NCBI RefSeq assembly: GCF_031454155.1
Contig: NZ_JAVDQG010000002.1
Span: 186,001 to 250,000 of the forward strand
Reading direction: 5' to 3'
DNA: 64,000 nt
Source of the DNA: Desmospora profundinema
Lineage (GTDB): Bacteria > Bacillota > Bacilli > Thermoactinomycetales > DSM-45169
Shown here: one piece after another, positions 52,939 through 61,521 of the stretch
How the letters are laid out: each line of letters opens with the position of its first letter
Numbering within the stretch: the stretch's first letter is position 1
Translations under genes and position numbers: made by a program
Notes under the pieces: model-generated
What the model was told of the DNA's origin: nothing
What the model saw: the letters and a program-made list of their open reading frames with translations, nothing else
Database searches by the model: none

Positions 52939-53232
52939 TCAAAATGTATCACTTTGATATTGGCGTGGTATAGTCCAAATCCCTCTCAGGCGATACTGGA
53001 TATCATCACAGCGGGCGGCAAAGTGCCGGAACCAATGCTGTCCCGCTCGGGCCAGCCGGGATTTCCAATTGCGTAAATACAGGAAAAATCGCAGGGATGC
53101 GGCCATTGCAGTCCGTTTTTTTCCATGACTGAGAAAACATGCCGCTTCCCCCTCCATGGGAAACCAAAAGCAGAGCATGACGAGCAAAAGTGTATACCCA
53201 ATGGCGGGACGTATCGATTGCAAACCGGACAC
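52939..53232 (-). CDS. Possible small protein with N-terminal hydrophobic helix
   Basis: A frame of 97 codons begins GTG at 53232, or TTG at 53223 after GGGGTG. The first part (AIGYTLLLVMLCFWFPMEGE) is a good membrane or signal helix. The rest is rich in Arg and aromatic residues without a recognisable domain. Ribosome sites are weak, so it may not be translated. Otherwise 52885-53324 shows nothing. Confidence 0.3.
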   Translation of the reverse strand: MSGLQSIRPAIGYTLLLVMLCFWFPMEGEAACFLSHGKKRTAMAASLRFFLYLRNWKSRLARAGQHWFRHFAARCDDIQYRLRGIWTIPRQYQSDTF

Positions 53233-53324
53233 CCCGTTATCCAGAAAATCGTTTCATTACCATTATACCACAGCGGGCTTGCCCATTGTTTCCCATTGGA
53301 TTGAAACGATTGGTGACAAGACCT

Positions 53325-53417
53325 TTAGGAAGACAGAAAGCTGAGGGTGAGACCGCCGATCAGCACCACCGACATCAACAAAATGATCCACAGGCCTATA
53401 TTGGGTTTCCCCATCAT
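53325..53417 (-). CDS. 30-residue membrane peptide
   Basis: A short minus-strand frame reads MMGKPNIGLWIILLMSVVLI and continues GGLTLSFLSS. It is one predicted membrane helix preceded by a short basic N-terminus. AAAAGGGGGATGG stands just before the two ATG codons (53417 and 53414). The coding pattern and ribosome site support translation. Single-helix peptides of this size often bind larger membrane proteins, but no partner is indicated; the divergent neighbour is an antiporter. Confidence 0.55.
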   Translation of the reverse strand: MMGKPNIGLWIILLMSVVLIGGLTLSFLSS

Positions 53418-53552
53418 CCATCCCCCTTTTTGGATCACTACCCTTAATTATACCAATCACCTCCGGGACGGACCATACTTTGAACGCAAAGTCCCCAATC
53501 CCTCGCTTCTCTGATAAAATAAAAAAGGATTTTATCATAAAGGAGGGTTGAG

Positions 53553-54773
53553 ATGGACTTCATCAATAAGCTCATCGACTGGGAAAAGCTACATGAACTG
53601 CACTTCTTGTGGGATCTCGTACTTATCCTGCTGGCGGTTAAAGTAGCGGGACATTTAAGTAAAAAAATGGGACAGCCTTCCGTTTTTGGAGAGCTGTTGG
53701 TCGGGATCATCCTGGGACCGGCCTTGCTGGGCTGGATTGTGATAGACCCCGAAAATCCGGGGTTGATCAAGGAGCTTGCCGAGGTGGGGGTTATTCTGCT
53801 GATGTTTTTGGCGGGGTTGGAAACCGATGTGGACGAGTTTAAAAAAACCGCCTACGGCTCCTCCCTTGTGGCCATCGGCGGAGTCATCTTTCCGCTGGTG
53901 ACCGGTTTTACCGTCGGCTGGCTCTTTGGTTACGAGTTTTCCACGGCGATTTTTATCGGTACGTTATTGGTCGCCACCAGCGTCAGCATTTCGGTGCAGA
54001 CCCTACGGGAATTGGGGAAGTTGCAAACAAAAGAAGGGGTCACCATCTTGGGTGCGGCTGTATTGGACGATGTTCTCGGGATCATCATCCTTTCCGTCGT
54101 CGTCGGATTTGCCGCAGGAAGCGGTGGCGGCGGCAGTGTGTTGGATATCGTGCTTCTGTTGGCTAAAATTGTTCTCTTCTTCATCCTGGTGTTTTGGTTG
54201 GGCCGCAAGGTCTTGCCCCGCATCTTTCAATGGGCATCCAATCTGTTGACGACCGAAGTGCTGTTGACCTTTGGGATCATCTCGGCCCTTTCCTTTGCCT
54301 ATTTCGCGGAAATGTTCGGTCTGGCGGGAATTGTCGGCTCCTACTTCGCCGGTCTGATGCTGAGCCTAACCAAATATCGGCACGAATTGTTTGAAAAAGT
54401 AGAGGTCATCTCCTTCTCCTTCTTCGTCCCCATTTTCTTCGTCAGTATCGGAGTAGCCGCCGATATCAGCGGATTAACGCTGGACATCCTGTGGCTGATC
54501 CTGGCACTCACCGTGGTGGCCATCTTGAGCAAGTTGATCGGAGGTGGGTTGGGGGCCAAACTGGCGGGCTTCAACTGGCGCAGCTCCGCAGGAATCGGAT
54601 CGGGTATGGTGGCACGGGGCGAAGTCGGTCTCATCGTCGCCTCGATCGGCCTTGGCCGTGGACTGATCGACAACGAACTGTTTACCGTCACCGTCATTAT
54701 CGTTTTGGCAACGACACTGGTCACCCCGCCCATGCTGAAGGCGATTTTTCACAATAAGAAAAACCAGGTGTAA
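53553..54773 (+). CDS. CPA2-family cation/proton antiporter
   Basis: The 406-residue membrane protein has about twelve helices. The N-terminal GELLVGIILGPALLGW, the ion-binding double Asp in GAAVLDDVLGIIILSVVVGF, and GMVARGEVGLIVASIGLGRG (with the conserved Arg/Glu) are CPA2 signatures, as in NapA and GerN. It should exchange Na+ or K+ for protons. There is no C-terminal TrkA-N or RCK domain, unlike KefB. ATG 53553 has a strong AAAGGAGGG site. A single gene with its own terminator. Confidence 0.9.
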   Translation: MDFINKLIDWEKLHELHFLWDLVLILLAVKVAGHLSKKMGQPSVFGELLVGIILGPALLGWIVIDPENPGLIKELAEVGVILLMFLAGLETDVDEFKKTAYGSSLVAIGGVIFPLVTGFTVGWLFGYEFSTAIFIGTLLVATSVSISVQTLRELGKLQTKEGVTILGAAVLDDVLGIIILSVVVGFAAGSGGGGSVLDIVLLLAKIVLFFILVFWLGRKVLPRIFQWASNLLTTEVLLTFGIISALSFAYFAEMFGLAGIVGSYFAGLMLSLTKYRHELFEKVEVISFSFFVPIFFVSIGVAADISGLTLDILWLILALTVVAILSKLIGGGLGAKLAGFNWRSSAGIGSGMVARGEVGLIVASIGLGRGLIDNELFTVTVIIVLATTLVTPPMLKAIFHNKKNQV

Positions 54774-54797
54774 CCATCCTTCCATAAGATCCCGAAG

Positions 54798-54834
54798 CAA
54801 CAAACACCTGCCGTATTGGCAGGTGTTTGTTGCT
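54798..54834. terminator. Bidirectional terminator
   Basis: CAACAAACACCTGCC (54798-54812) pairs perfectly with GGCAGGTGTTTGTTG (54818-54832) between the antiporter and the convergent DUF1540 gene. Confidence 0.9.
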
Positions 54835-54846
54835 TTCAGAGGTTAC

Positions 54847-55059
54847 TCAGGATCGTTTGGGGCGAAACGTATGGCAACACGTGTCTGCTGAGATCCGGGC
54901 GGAGTATTGATGGTCCGTGTCGACAAACTCCCCGCCGATCTCCTCTTCGTAATTTTTATTCCAGTTATCATCCACGTCAACCATAATTGCATCAGCGGTA
55001 CAGTTATTGCCGCTTCCCCAAAACACACAGTTCGCCACGCTACATTTCACTTCAGGCAT
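54847..55059 (-). CDS. DUF1540 cysteine-rich small protein
   Basis: The 70-residue protein begins PEVKCSVANCVFWGSGNNCT, giving the C-x-V-x-N-C spacing and the later Cys-Ala pattern of DUF1540. A second pair of cysteines (DTCCHTF) follows near the end. The four-cysteine layout suggests metal binding or disulfides; the family is common in spore formers and has no known function. The start at 55059 follows AGGGGGTG by about six bases. Confidence 0.85.
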   Translation of the reverse strand: MPEVKCSVANCVFWGSGNNCTADAIMVDVDDNWNKNYEEEIGGEFVDTDHQYSARISADTCCHTFRPKRS

Positions 55060-55116
55060 CCACTTCACCCCCTGCCACTCAGTATGAGCGGCAGGGGGGG
55101 GTTTTATGGCTGGGAA

Positions 55117-55392
55117 TCATTCATCCGGTGTCTTGTCCGCTTCTCTCAGCTCGTCTAAAATGGCATGGATCGATTCAAAGGTGATTCCCTCCTCGTTTCG
55201 TGCCGAAACCGTCAGGTATACTTCGGCGCTGAAAGCGGGAATGTATTCCTTCACTTCCACCTCTGTTCCACCATGGATTTTGCGGAAAACAGGCTGGCCC
55301 CCGATTTTATTCCATCCCATCTGGGTGAGCCGCTCCTCATACAGTTCAAAATCCTCTTCCTTGATATTCAGTAATACACTGGTCACTTTCAT
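55117..55392 (-). CDS. Conserved hypothetical small protein
   Basis: The 91-residue soluble acidic protein has no Cys and a beta-alpha pattern: KVTSVLLNIKEEDFELYEER, FRKIHGGTEVEVKEYIPAFS, and a C-terminal helix with an acidic tail. GAGGGGAAAGGC precedes the ATG. I do not recognise the family. It lies between the DUF1540 and RodA genes on the same strand. Confidence 0.6.
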   Translation of the reverse strand: MKVTSVLLNIKEEDFELYEERLTQMGWNKIGGQPVFRKIHGGTEVEVKEYIPAFSAEVYLTVSARNEEGITFESIHAILDELREADKTPDE

Positions 55393-55447
55393 GCCTTTCC
55401 CCTCCAGCCTATTCCAATTTGAGTATTATCACAGGTTCGACGGATTT

Positions 55448-56626
55448 TTAGTCGGCAAACAGGTTGATTCCTCCCTGTCTCATGCCCACATTGAGCACCA
55501 GTCCGACAGCGATCAAATTGGAGATGAGGGCGCTGCCTCCATAACTGATAAAAGGCAAGGGTAAACCAGTAACGGGTAACAATCCCACGGTCATACCGAT
55601 GTTTTGAAATACCTGGAACACGATCATCCCTGTCACCCCGGCCACCAAACAAGCACCAAAGCGGTCTTCACACCGTATCCCCACTTGAATCATTCGGTAG
55701 GTTAAAAACAAAAAGGTACATAAAAGGATACTGCCGCCGATAAAACCGAACTCCTCTGCGAACACCGCAAAGATAAAATCGTTGTGAGGTTCCGGCAACC
55801 AGCGCCCCTGCGCTTGTGTTCCCTGTTGAAATCCTTTTCCATCCAACTGTCCGGAACCGACAGCGATCATCGACTGGGTCAGTTGATAGCCGGAACCGGT
55901 GGGATCCGAAGCCGGATTGACGAACGTCTCAATCCGCTGGATCTGGTGTTCCTCCAATAGACTGTGCAACAGGGGATGCTCTGTGAAAAACAGGATAAAC
56001 ACACCGCCGATCAGGATGAATGCCGCTATCAATCCGACGGCGAAAATGCGCCAGTCGACCCCGCCTGCCAACATAATACTCACCAGGATCCCCACCAGCA
56101 CCAGTGATGTGCCCAAATCCGGCTGTTTGAGGATGATGAAGAATGGAACCGTGAATAGCGCCGTCAACTTGGCTAATTCCCGCCACGATCGAATCGGCAC
56201 CTGTTGAATTTCGTTTGCCACTTTGGCAAGGGTGATGATGAGAAACAGTTTCATAAATTCCGAAGGCAAAAACTGAAAACCAAAGAAATTAACCCATCGC
56301 TGTGCTCCTTTAACGCTGACTCCTACGCCGGGGATCCACACCAACAGGAGAAGCAAAAGGCCCAATCCATACAGAAGGTAGACAAAACGCCCCTGGGCCA
56401 AAACCCGATAATCAAACAGGAGAGTCGCTCCCATGAGTAGAATACCTAGAATATACCAATACAGCTGTTGTTGAACGAAAGAAGGATTGGTGGAGTAGGT
56501 GGCCCCTGAAATGGCAACAATGCTGATGACCGCCAACACCAGAATGAAAAACAGCAATGGATAGTCCAGACGATGGATCATGCGGCCTATTTTCATTCTT
56601 TGTATAACACCCGTTTCTGTCGACAT
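55448..56626 (-). CDS. RodA-type SEDS peptidoglycan polymerase
   Basis: The 392-residue SEDS protein has ten helices: RLDYPLLFFILVLAVISIVA at the start, WIPGVGVSVKGAQRWVNFFG and FQFLPSEFMKLFLIITLAKV. The catalytic-loop Asp is in ILKQPDLGTSLVLVGILVSI. The C-terminal LLPVTGLPLPFISYGGSALI is the FtsW/RodA/SpoVE signature. It polymerises lipid II for lateral wall growth with a class B PBP partner. The RodA label rests on the QPDLGTS and WLPEPHNDF variants, against EPH-FSST and LPMSQTDF in the divergent neighbour. Confidence 0.9.
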   Translation of the reverse strand: MSTETGVIQRMKIGRMIHRLDYPLLFFILVLAVISIVAISGATYSTNPSFVQQQLYWYILGILLMGATLLFDYRVLAQGRFVYLLYGLGLLLLLLVWIPGVGVSVKGAQRWVNFFGFQFLPSEFMKLFLIITLAKVANEIQQVPIRSWRELAKLTALFTVPFFIILKQPDLGTSLVLVGILVSIMLAGGVDWRIFAVGLIAAFILIGGVFILFFTEHPLLHSLLEEHQIQRIETFVNPASDPTGSGYQLTQSMIAVGSGQLDGKGFQQGTQAQGRWLPEPHNDFIFAVFAEEFGFIGGSILLCTFLFLTYRMIQVGIRCEDRFGACLVAGVTGMIVFQVFQNIGMTVGLLPVTGLPLPFISYGGSALISNLIAVGLVLNVGMRQGGINLFAD

Positions 56627-56734
56627 TCACTTTTCAGTATAACCCATGTCGACTTCACCAAAAAGAGAAGAACCCGATCTGGTAAAATGAAAGATTGCGA
56701 AACACTATTTACAAAAGGGTTGGGAGACGGTTCC

Positions 56735-57907
56735 ATGGTAAGAAACAAACCCGATTTCTGGATGATGTTGATCATTTTCATATTGACGGGATTTGGTCTG
56801 GTGATGATTTTCAGCGCCAGCTATTATGAGGGACTGACCAAGTACGGAGACAGCTATTACTTTTTTAAGCGGCAGCTGTTGTGGGCATGTGCCGCCCTGG
56901 TCCTCTTTTTTATCGTATCCAATGTGCCCTATACCCTCTACCAGCGGTATGTGGGGTGGATTCTGTTCACCAGCTTCTTGGTTTTGTTGTTGGTTTTTAT
57001 CCCGGGAGTGGGTAAAACCTTAAACGGAGCCACACGATGGATTCAAATGGGGCCCATCGGATTCCAGCCTTCGGAGCTGGCTAAAGTGGGAGCCATTATC
57101 TACACCGCCTCCATCATGGTAAAGAAACAGAATGTCCTACATCAGTTCAAACGGGGATTGTTACCCCCTCTGATCGTGATCGGGCTGCTCTGTTTTCTTA
57201 TCGTGATCGAACCCCATTTTTCCAGCACCGTAATATTGTTGGGAGCCTGTATCATCGTCATCTTTTGTGCAGGAGCACGCCTGAAACACTTGTTGCTGCT
57301 GGCTTCCGCGGGAATTCCCTTTATCATTTGGGTGATGGTTGTGGAACCCTACCGGTTAAGCCGTTGGCAGGTGTTGTTTGATCCCTGGAAAGACCCCACC
57401 GGCGGCGGATTCCAGACGATCCAGGCCTTATTCGCCATCGGACCCGGCGGCCTCTCCGGGAAAGGATTGGGCAATAGCATTCAAAAACTGGCCTATCTTC
57501 CCATGTCTCAAACCGACTTCATCTTCGCCATCATTGCCGAGGAGCTGGGCTTCCTCGGAGGAACGTTCGTGATTTTGTTATTTGTGGCGTTTGTGATTCG
57601 TGGGGTGCGAATCGCCCTGAAAGCACCGGATTTGTTCGGAAACCTGTTGGGGATGGGAATCGTTAGCATGTTTGCGCTCCAGACTCTGTTCAATTTGGGA
57701 GTAGTTACAGCCATTCTGCCGGTGACGGGGGTCCCGCTGCCTTTTATCAGCTATGGGGGATCGTCGTTGATGTTCAGCATGTTGGCTGCGGGGATCCTAG
57801 TCAGTATCTCCCGCTTTCGCCCCATCGAAGCCAATGCACGCATAAACAACCGTCACTTTGATACACACCGCACCCTTCACCGACAAACCCAGCCCTCCCC
57901 CCTCTGA
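56735..57907 (+). CDS. FtsW/SpoVE-type SEDS peptidoglycan polymerase
   Basis: The 390-residue SEDS protein has KPDFWMMLIIFILTGFGLVM and FIPGVGKTLNGATRWIQMGP, the catalytic region VIEPHFSSTVILLGAC, and ILPVTGVPLPFISYGGSSLM. The QTDFIFAIIAEELGFLGG loop is typical of FtsW and SpoVE. It makes septal or cortex peptidoglycan. ATG 56735 follows GGGAG by about eight bases; the frame is open upstream without a ribosome site. Its start faces the RodA-like gene, so the two polymerases share a 108-bp divergent promoter region. FtsW and SpoVE cannot be told apart here. Confidence 0.9.
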   Translation: MVRNKPDFWMMLIIFILTGFGLVMIFSASYYEGLTKYGDSYYFFKRQLLWACAALVLFFIVSNVPYTLYQRYVGWILFTSFLVLLLVFIPGVGKTLNGATRWIQMGPIGFQPSELAKVGAIIYTASIMVKKQNVLHQFKRGLLPPLIVIGLLCFLIVIEPHFSSTVILLGACIIVIFCAGARLKHLLLLASAGIPFIIWVMVVEPYRLSRWQVLFDPWKDPTGGGFQTIQALFAIGPGGLSGKGLGNSIQKLAYLPMSQTDFIFAIIAEELGFLGGTFVILLFVAFVIRGVRIALKAPDLFGNLLGMGIVSMFALQTLFNLGVVTAILPVTGVPLPFISYGGSSLMFSMLAAGILVSISRFRPIEANARINNRHFDTHRTLHRQTQPSPL

Positions 57908-58013
57908 TTGTTCAAGACTCACCGAACCACTTTTAGTACAATGGATGAGAACAAATTTTCGAAGTGGAGGGGGCATCCCATTGCCGACAACATTTGAGTC
58001 CGATTGTCCACGC

Positions 58014-58044
58014 CTAAAAAAAGCGAACCCGTAGGGTTCGCTTG
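58014..58044 (-). terminator. Terminator after thiG
   Basis: AAGCGAACCC pairs with GGGTTCGCTT around GTA and is followed on minus by TTTTTTT, 60 bases beyond the thiG stop. The rest of 57908-58103 holds only a possible TTG-started 17-codon frame after GGAGGGGG. Confidence 0.9.
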
Positions 58045-58103
58045 CTTGTGCCAGATCACCTGCATACTCGGAGGGTGTTTCCCATTTCCTTTGTATTCGG
58101 GTT

Positions 58104-58880
58104 TCAGGAAGTAGGGATTCCTTCTACCGGGCTGCTGGGTGAAGCCACTTCTTTTTTCGGGATGCGACCGGCTGCATGGGAGAGACGTCCCGCCTCCACT
58201 GCCAGTTTCATCGCCCGGGCCATCCGGACCGGGTCTTTCGCTTGGGAGACAGCGGTATTAAGCAGGACACCATCCGCTCCCAATTCCATCGCCAGAGCCG
58301 CGTCGGAAGGGGCGCCGATTCCCGCATCCACCAGCACGGGAACCCCTGCCTGTTCGATGATCAACCGAATATTTAAGGGGTTGAGAATCCCTTGTCCCGA
58401 TCCGATGGGAGAGGCACCGGGCATGATCGCATGGGCTCCCGCCTCCTCCAACTGCCGGGCCAGGATGGGGTCGTCATTGGTATAGGGAAGGACGGTGAAC
58501 CCTTCTTCCACCAGTTGACGGGTGGCTTCCAATGTTGCCAGGGGATCGGGAAGCAAGGTCCGGTCGTCTCCGATCACTTCCACCTTCACCATGTGGCAGA
58601 GGCCGGATGCTCGGGCTAAGCGGGCTAGGCGGACTGCCTCTTCCACAGTCTTTGCTCCCGCCGTGTTGGGCAACAACGTAAAACGGTCCAAATCGAGCCG
58701 ATCCAAAAAGCTTGGCTGGTCGGGCTGCTCCAGGTTGACGCGGCGCAGGGCAAACGTGAGTACCTCTGTCCCAGAAGCCGCCACCGCTTCTGCTTGTATA
58801 TCCAAGTTCCGGAACTTGCCTGTTCCCAAAAACAAACGCGATTCAAATTGATACTCTCCGATCTGAAGCACCTCAATCAT
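58104..58880 (-). CDS. thiG: Thiazole synthase ThiG
   Basis: The 258-residue TIM-barrel enzyme has [20 protein letters not shown] at the start, [20 protein letters not shown], the Schiff-base lysine in [12 protein letters not shown], and [20 protein letters not shown]. It builds the thiazole phosphate of thiamine from deoxyxylulose phosphate, dehydroglycine and ThiS-borne sulfur. Its start overlaps the thiS stop by four bases. It is last in the tenI-thiO-thiS-thiG operon. Confidence 0.96.
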   Translation of the reverse strand: MIEVLQIGEYQFESRLFLGTGKFRNLDIQAEAVAASGTEVLTFALRRVNLEQPDQPSFLDRLDLDRFTLLPNTAGAKTVEEAVRLARLARASGLCHMVKVEVIGDDRTLLPDPLATLEATRQLVEEGFTVLPYTNDDPILARQLEEAGAHAIMPGASPIGSGQGILNPLNIRLIIEQAGVPVLVDAGIGAPSDAALAMELGADGVLLNTAVSQAKDPVRMARAMKLAVEAGRLSHAAGRIPKKEVASPSSPVEGIPTS

Positions 58881-59080
58881 CCTCCTCCCACAAATTGCAC
58901 AATCTCCAGTCGATCTCCCTCTTGCAGGGATGCATGTTTGTGATCATCCCGTTCCAATACACGCCGATTCTGTTCCACCACTACGATCCGCATCTCCAGT
59001 TCCAGATGCTCCAGTAACGCTTCGACCGTTTTGATTTGATCGGGCACGGTCATTTCTTGACCATTCACTTCAATGGTCAT
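58877..59080 (-). CDS. thiS: Sulfur carrier protein ThiS
   Basis: The 67-residue ubiquitin-like carrier ends in the required Gly-Gly (VQFVGGG) that is thiocarboxylated. The core reads [23 protein letters not shown] 59080 is chosen by length and AAGGGGTTGAAGGGA upstream. It overlaps thiO by eleven bases and thiG by four. An odd point is the third terminal glycine; most ThiS end in GG exactly. Confidence 0.93.
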   Translation of the reverse strand: MTIEVNGQEMTVPDQIKTVEALLEHLELEMRIVVVEQNRRVLERDDHKHASLQEGDRLEIVQFVGGG

Positions 59081-60227
59081 TCCCTTCAACCCCTTCTCCT
59101 TGAGAAATCGCCATCTTTTGAAAGCGGTCGGGGGCAAACGCTCCCCAATTCGGCACTTTCTCTCCAGCGATCCATTCTGCCATGCCCACGCCTGTGATCG
59201 GGGCGAGCAAAATGCCGTTGCGAAAGTGACCTCCGGCTACAAACGCATTTTCCCAAGGGGATAGCGGCCCCAGCACTGGCAATCCATCGGGAGTCCGGGG
59301 CCGATAGCTGGACCAGGCGGCGGTCCATTCTGCCTCTTTTAACTCCGGAACCATCCGGATGGATTCCTGCAAAAGCCACGCCGCTCCCTCGGCTGTCACA
59401 CCGGGACTGACGTCACCGGCTTTCTCTGTCGCCCCCACAATCACTCGCCCATCTGATTTAGGGACTAGATACAACCCCTGGGGACCGAACAGCGTTTGCC
59501 GAAACAGGGGACGGGCAGGACGAAGGGCGAGAGATTCCCCTTTGACGGGCGAAACAGGAATAGACGCCTCCAAACGGGATGCGAGATGCGAAAGCCAGGC
59601 CCCCGCACTTAAGACCACCGTATCAAAGGAGAACGTGCCGCCGGTGGTTTCTACTTCCGTCACCCGCCCCCCTGTCGTCCGGACATGACGCACCTCCACC
59701 CCTTCCACTACAGTCCCGCCGCGAAAACGGACACCCTGAGCCAGTGCCTGTACGAGACGGGGAGCGGACACCTGACCATCGCCGGGAATTCGTAGCGCAC
59801 CCGACCATTCCGAAGAGAGACACGGTTCCGACTGGAGTAAGGATTCTTTTTCAAGCCAGACCGCCTCCAACCCGTAGCGGCGCTGCCAACCCTCCCGTTC
59901 CCGGAGCGCTTCCGCTTCCGCCGGTGTATCCGCGATCCGAAGCATTCCTTCATTCTGAAGTTCGATATCCAGTCCGGTTTCCTGTTTCAATTGCCGTTGC
60001 CAGATTGGATACAAGGCCCGGCTTTCCAGACAAAGATCCACCATGGGTCCGGGAAAGGCCATTTCCACCTGCGCCCCCAGCATACCGGCGGCTGCCGATG
60101 ATGCATGCGCCCCGATCCGATCCCGTTCCAGCACGGTGACACGGGCACCTTTCCCCGCCAGGGCATAGGCGATCGCACATCCGATCACACCACCGCCCAC
60201 AATCACCACATCTGATGTTTGTGACAT
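59070..60227 (-). CDS. thiO: Glycine oxidase ThiO
   Basis: The 385-residue FAD-dependent amine oxidase has dinucleotide-binding VVIVGGGVIGCAIAYALAGK, GAHASSAAAGMLGAQVEMAF, and FAD-contact AGGHFRNGILLAPITGVGMA near the end. It oxidises glycine to dehydroglycine for thiazole synthesis, the route of aerobic Bacillus. The start MSQTSDVV at 60227 lies after AAAGGAGCGAAT. It is second in the thiamine operon. Confidence 0.95.
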   Translation of the reverse strand: MSQTSDVVIVGGGVIGCAIAYALAGKGARVTVLERDRIGAHASSAAAGMLGAQVEMAFPGPMVDLCLESRALYPIWQRQLKQETGLDIELQNEGMLRIADTPAEAEALREREGWQRRYGLEAVWLEKESLLQSEPCLSSEWSGALRIPGDGQVSAPRLVQALAQGVRFRGGTVVEGVEVRHVRTTGGRVTEVETTGGTFSFDTVVLSAGAWLSHLASRLEASIPVSPVKGESLALRPARPLFRQTLFGPQGLYLVPKSDGRVIVGATEKAGDVSPGVTAEGAAWLLQESIRMVPELKEAEWTAAWSSYRPRTPDGLPVLGPLSPWENAFVAGGHFRNGILLAPITGVGMAEWIAGEKVPNWGAFAPDRFQKMAISQGEGVEGNDH

Positions 60228-60246
60228 ACGCCGATTCGCTCCTTTG

Positions 60247-60930
60247 TCACGTCCAATATCGCTCCATCGCCTGCCGCATCGCCCAGGCAGCCTTCCCCGG
60301 ATCCGCAGCCTCCATCAAGGCGGATATGACTGCTGCTCCCGCACATCCCGACTCCGCCACTTCTTCCAAGCGGGAATCATCGATTCCTCCGATCGCGATC
60401 ACGGGAATGGACACCCGGGCAACCGTCTCCTTCAACATTTCGATACCCCGCGGCGGTAAACCGGGCTTGGACGGGGAAGGGTACACATGACCAAAATAAA
60501 GATAGTCCGCCCCAAGCACCTCCTTTGCTTCCGCGGTGTCCGGGGAGTGAACGGAGACTCCCACTGCAACACGGTCTCTCCCTTCTGTCACCCGGAGCCG
60601 GCCGGCGGGTAAGGGCGCCGCTTCCGGCAGATGCAACCCCGCTCCAAAATAGCGGGCCACTTCAGGCATGCCGTTGATCACCAGTTGTTCGGGACGAGCG
60701 GCTCCTGTTTCCAACAATCGACACGCCCACTCCATCCCTTGTTCAGACGTGCCTGCCTTCAATCGCAAATGGATACGATCCACAAAAGGATAGACCTGCC
60801 GACACACATTCCTTACATGTGTTAACGAATATGGCGGTCCTGCCACCAGGTGCAGTTGAGGCCAGGAACGTTGCTCCACACGAGAAAACCGGTATCCATG
60901 GGGATACCGGTCGTGTTTGTCCATCATCAT
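60247..60930 (-). CDS. tenI: Thiazole tautomerase TenI (ThiE-like)
   Basis: The 227-residue TIM-barrel protein of the thiamine-phosphate synthase superfamily has PQLHLVAGPP at the start, VGVSVHSPDTAEAKEVLGAD, LYFGHVYPSPSKPGLPPRGI and IPVIAIGGIDDSRLEEV. The phosphate-binding glycine loops are present, but the pyrophosphate-binding motifs of true ThiE are reduced, and the gene precedes thiO as tenI does in Bacillus. It would aromatise the thiazole product of ThiG. Translation starts at one of three ATG codons (60930, 60927, 60924), seven bases after GTGGGG, which forms the last helix of the TPP riboswitch. Confidence 0.88.
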   Translation of the reverse strand: MMMDKHDRYPHGYRFSRVEQRSWPQLHLVAGPPYSLTHVRNVCRQVYPFVDRIHLRLKAGTSEQGMEWACRLLETGAARPEQLVINGMPEVARYFGAGLHLPEAAPLPAGRLRVTEGRDRVAVGVSVHSPDTAEAKEVLGADYLYFGHVYPSPSKPGLPPRGIEMLKETVARVSIPVIAIGGIDDSRLEEVAESGCAGAAVISALMEAADPGKAAWAMRQAMERYWT

Positions 60931-60935
60931 TCGGT

Positions 60936-61032
60936 TTCCCCACTTTCTTACGCTGGTATAAACCAGGTCAAGTTCAAAGGGTTGGGAACGGACGCTCCCT
61001 CTCAGCACAAGGTGCACCCCTAGTGGAGTCAA
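60936..61032 (-). promoter_or_regulatory. TPP riboswitch (THI element)
   Basis: The minus strand has the conserved parts in order: CTCCACTAGGGGTGC, GTGCTGAGAGGGA, CCCTTTGAACTTGACCTGG and TTATACCAGCGTAAG. P1 is CTCCACT (near 61028-61022) with AGTGGGG (60944-60938). The 3' strand of P1 is the ribosome-binding sequence of tenI, so TPP binding should block translation directly. There is no T-tract terminator between aptamer and start. Confidence 0.95.
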
Positions 61033-61089
61033 AACGATATGCGGTTTGTTTCATTGTAGCAATCGGTGGAAGAGAACGTCAATGGGTGT

Positions 61090-61389
61090 TCAGTAGAGGC
61101 GGGGTTGGGGAACTTCCACTTTCACATCCCCAAACACAAACGCTTGGCAGGCCAACCGGTACCCCTTTTCCACTTGCTCGTCCCCCAAACGCAGTTCTTC
61201 CCGATCTCCCATCTCGCTCAAGTGTTCCCTGCCTTCCAACACACGAACCCGGCAGGTTCCACACCGGCCCGAGGTGCAGTTGAAGGGAATCATAATGGAA
61301 CGGGAGACCGCTTCAAAGAGCAGGTTGTCCCCTTCCCCCACCTCCAATTGATGTTCCTGTTTTCCGATAATAATCTCTACCTTTGGCAT
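61090..61389 (-). CDS. 2Fe-2S ferredoxin
   Basis: The 99-residue plant-type ferredoxin fold has cluster cysteines in IPFNCTSGRCGTCRVRVLEG (C-x5-C-x2-C) and a distal Cys in RLACQAF. ATG 61389 stands seven bases after GGAGGG. It transfers electrons in the cytoplasm to an unknown partner. A single gene downstream of the TPP-riboswitch transcription unit but read in the same direction. Confidence 0.9.
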   Translation of the reverse strand: MPKVEIIIGKQEHQLEVGEGDNLLFEAVSRSIMIPFNCTSGRCGTCRVRVLEGREHLSEMGDREELRLGDEQVEKGYRLACQAFVFGDVKVEVPQPRLY

Positions 61390-61521
61390 GGTGTTCCCTC
61401 CGCATCCATTTACACAGTAAATTGCGAGCCCTATTTTCATATCACGAGAGGGCTCACGGTCCCCCGCCTAAGCGATTGCTTGTCCATCCCCGGCAGCAGT
61501 AACGCTCTAACTGATTGCGCT

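Noticed and set aside
57980-58033. Possible 17-codon peptide from TTG after GGAGGGGG
   Set aside because: It runs into the thiG terminator and has no feature beyond a ribosome-like site; too weak to annotate.
60931-61032. N-terminal extension of TenI
   Set aside because: This stretch is the TPP aptamer; translation starts after it at 60930.
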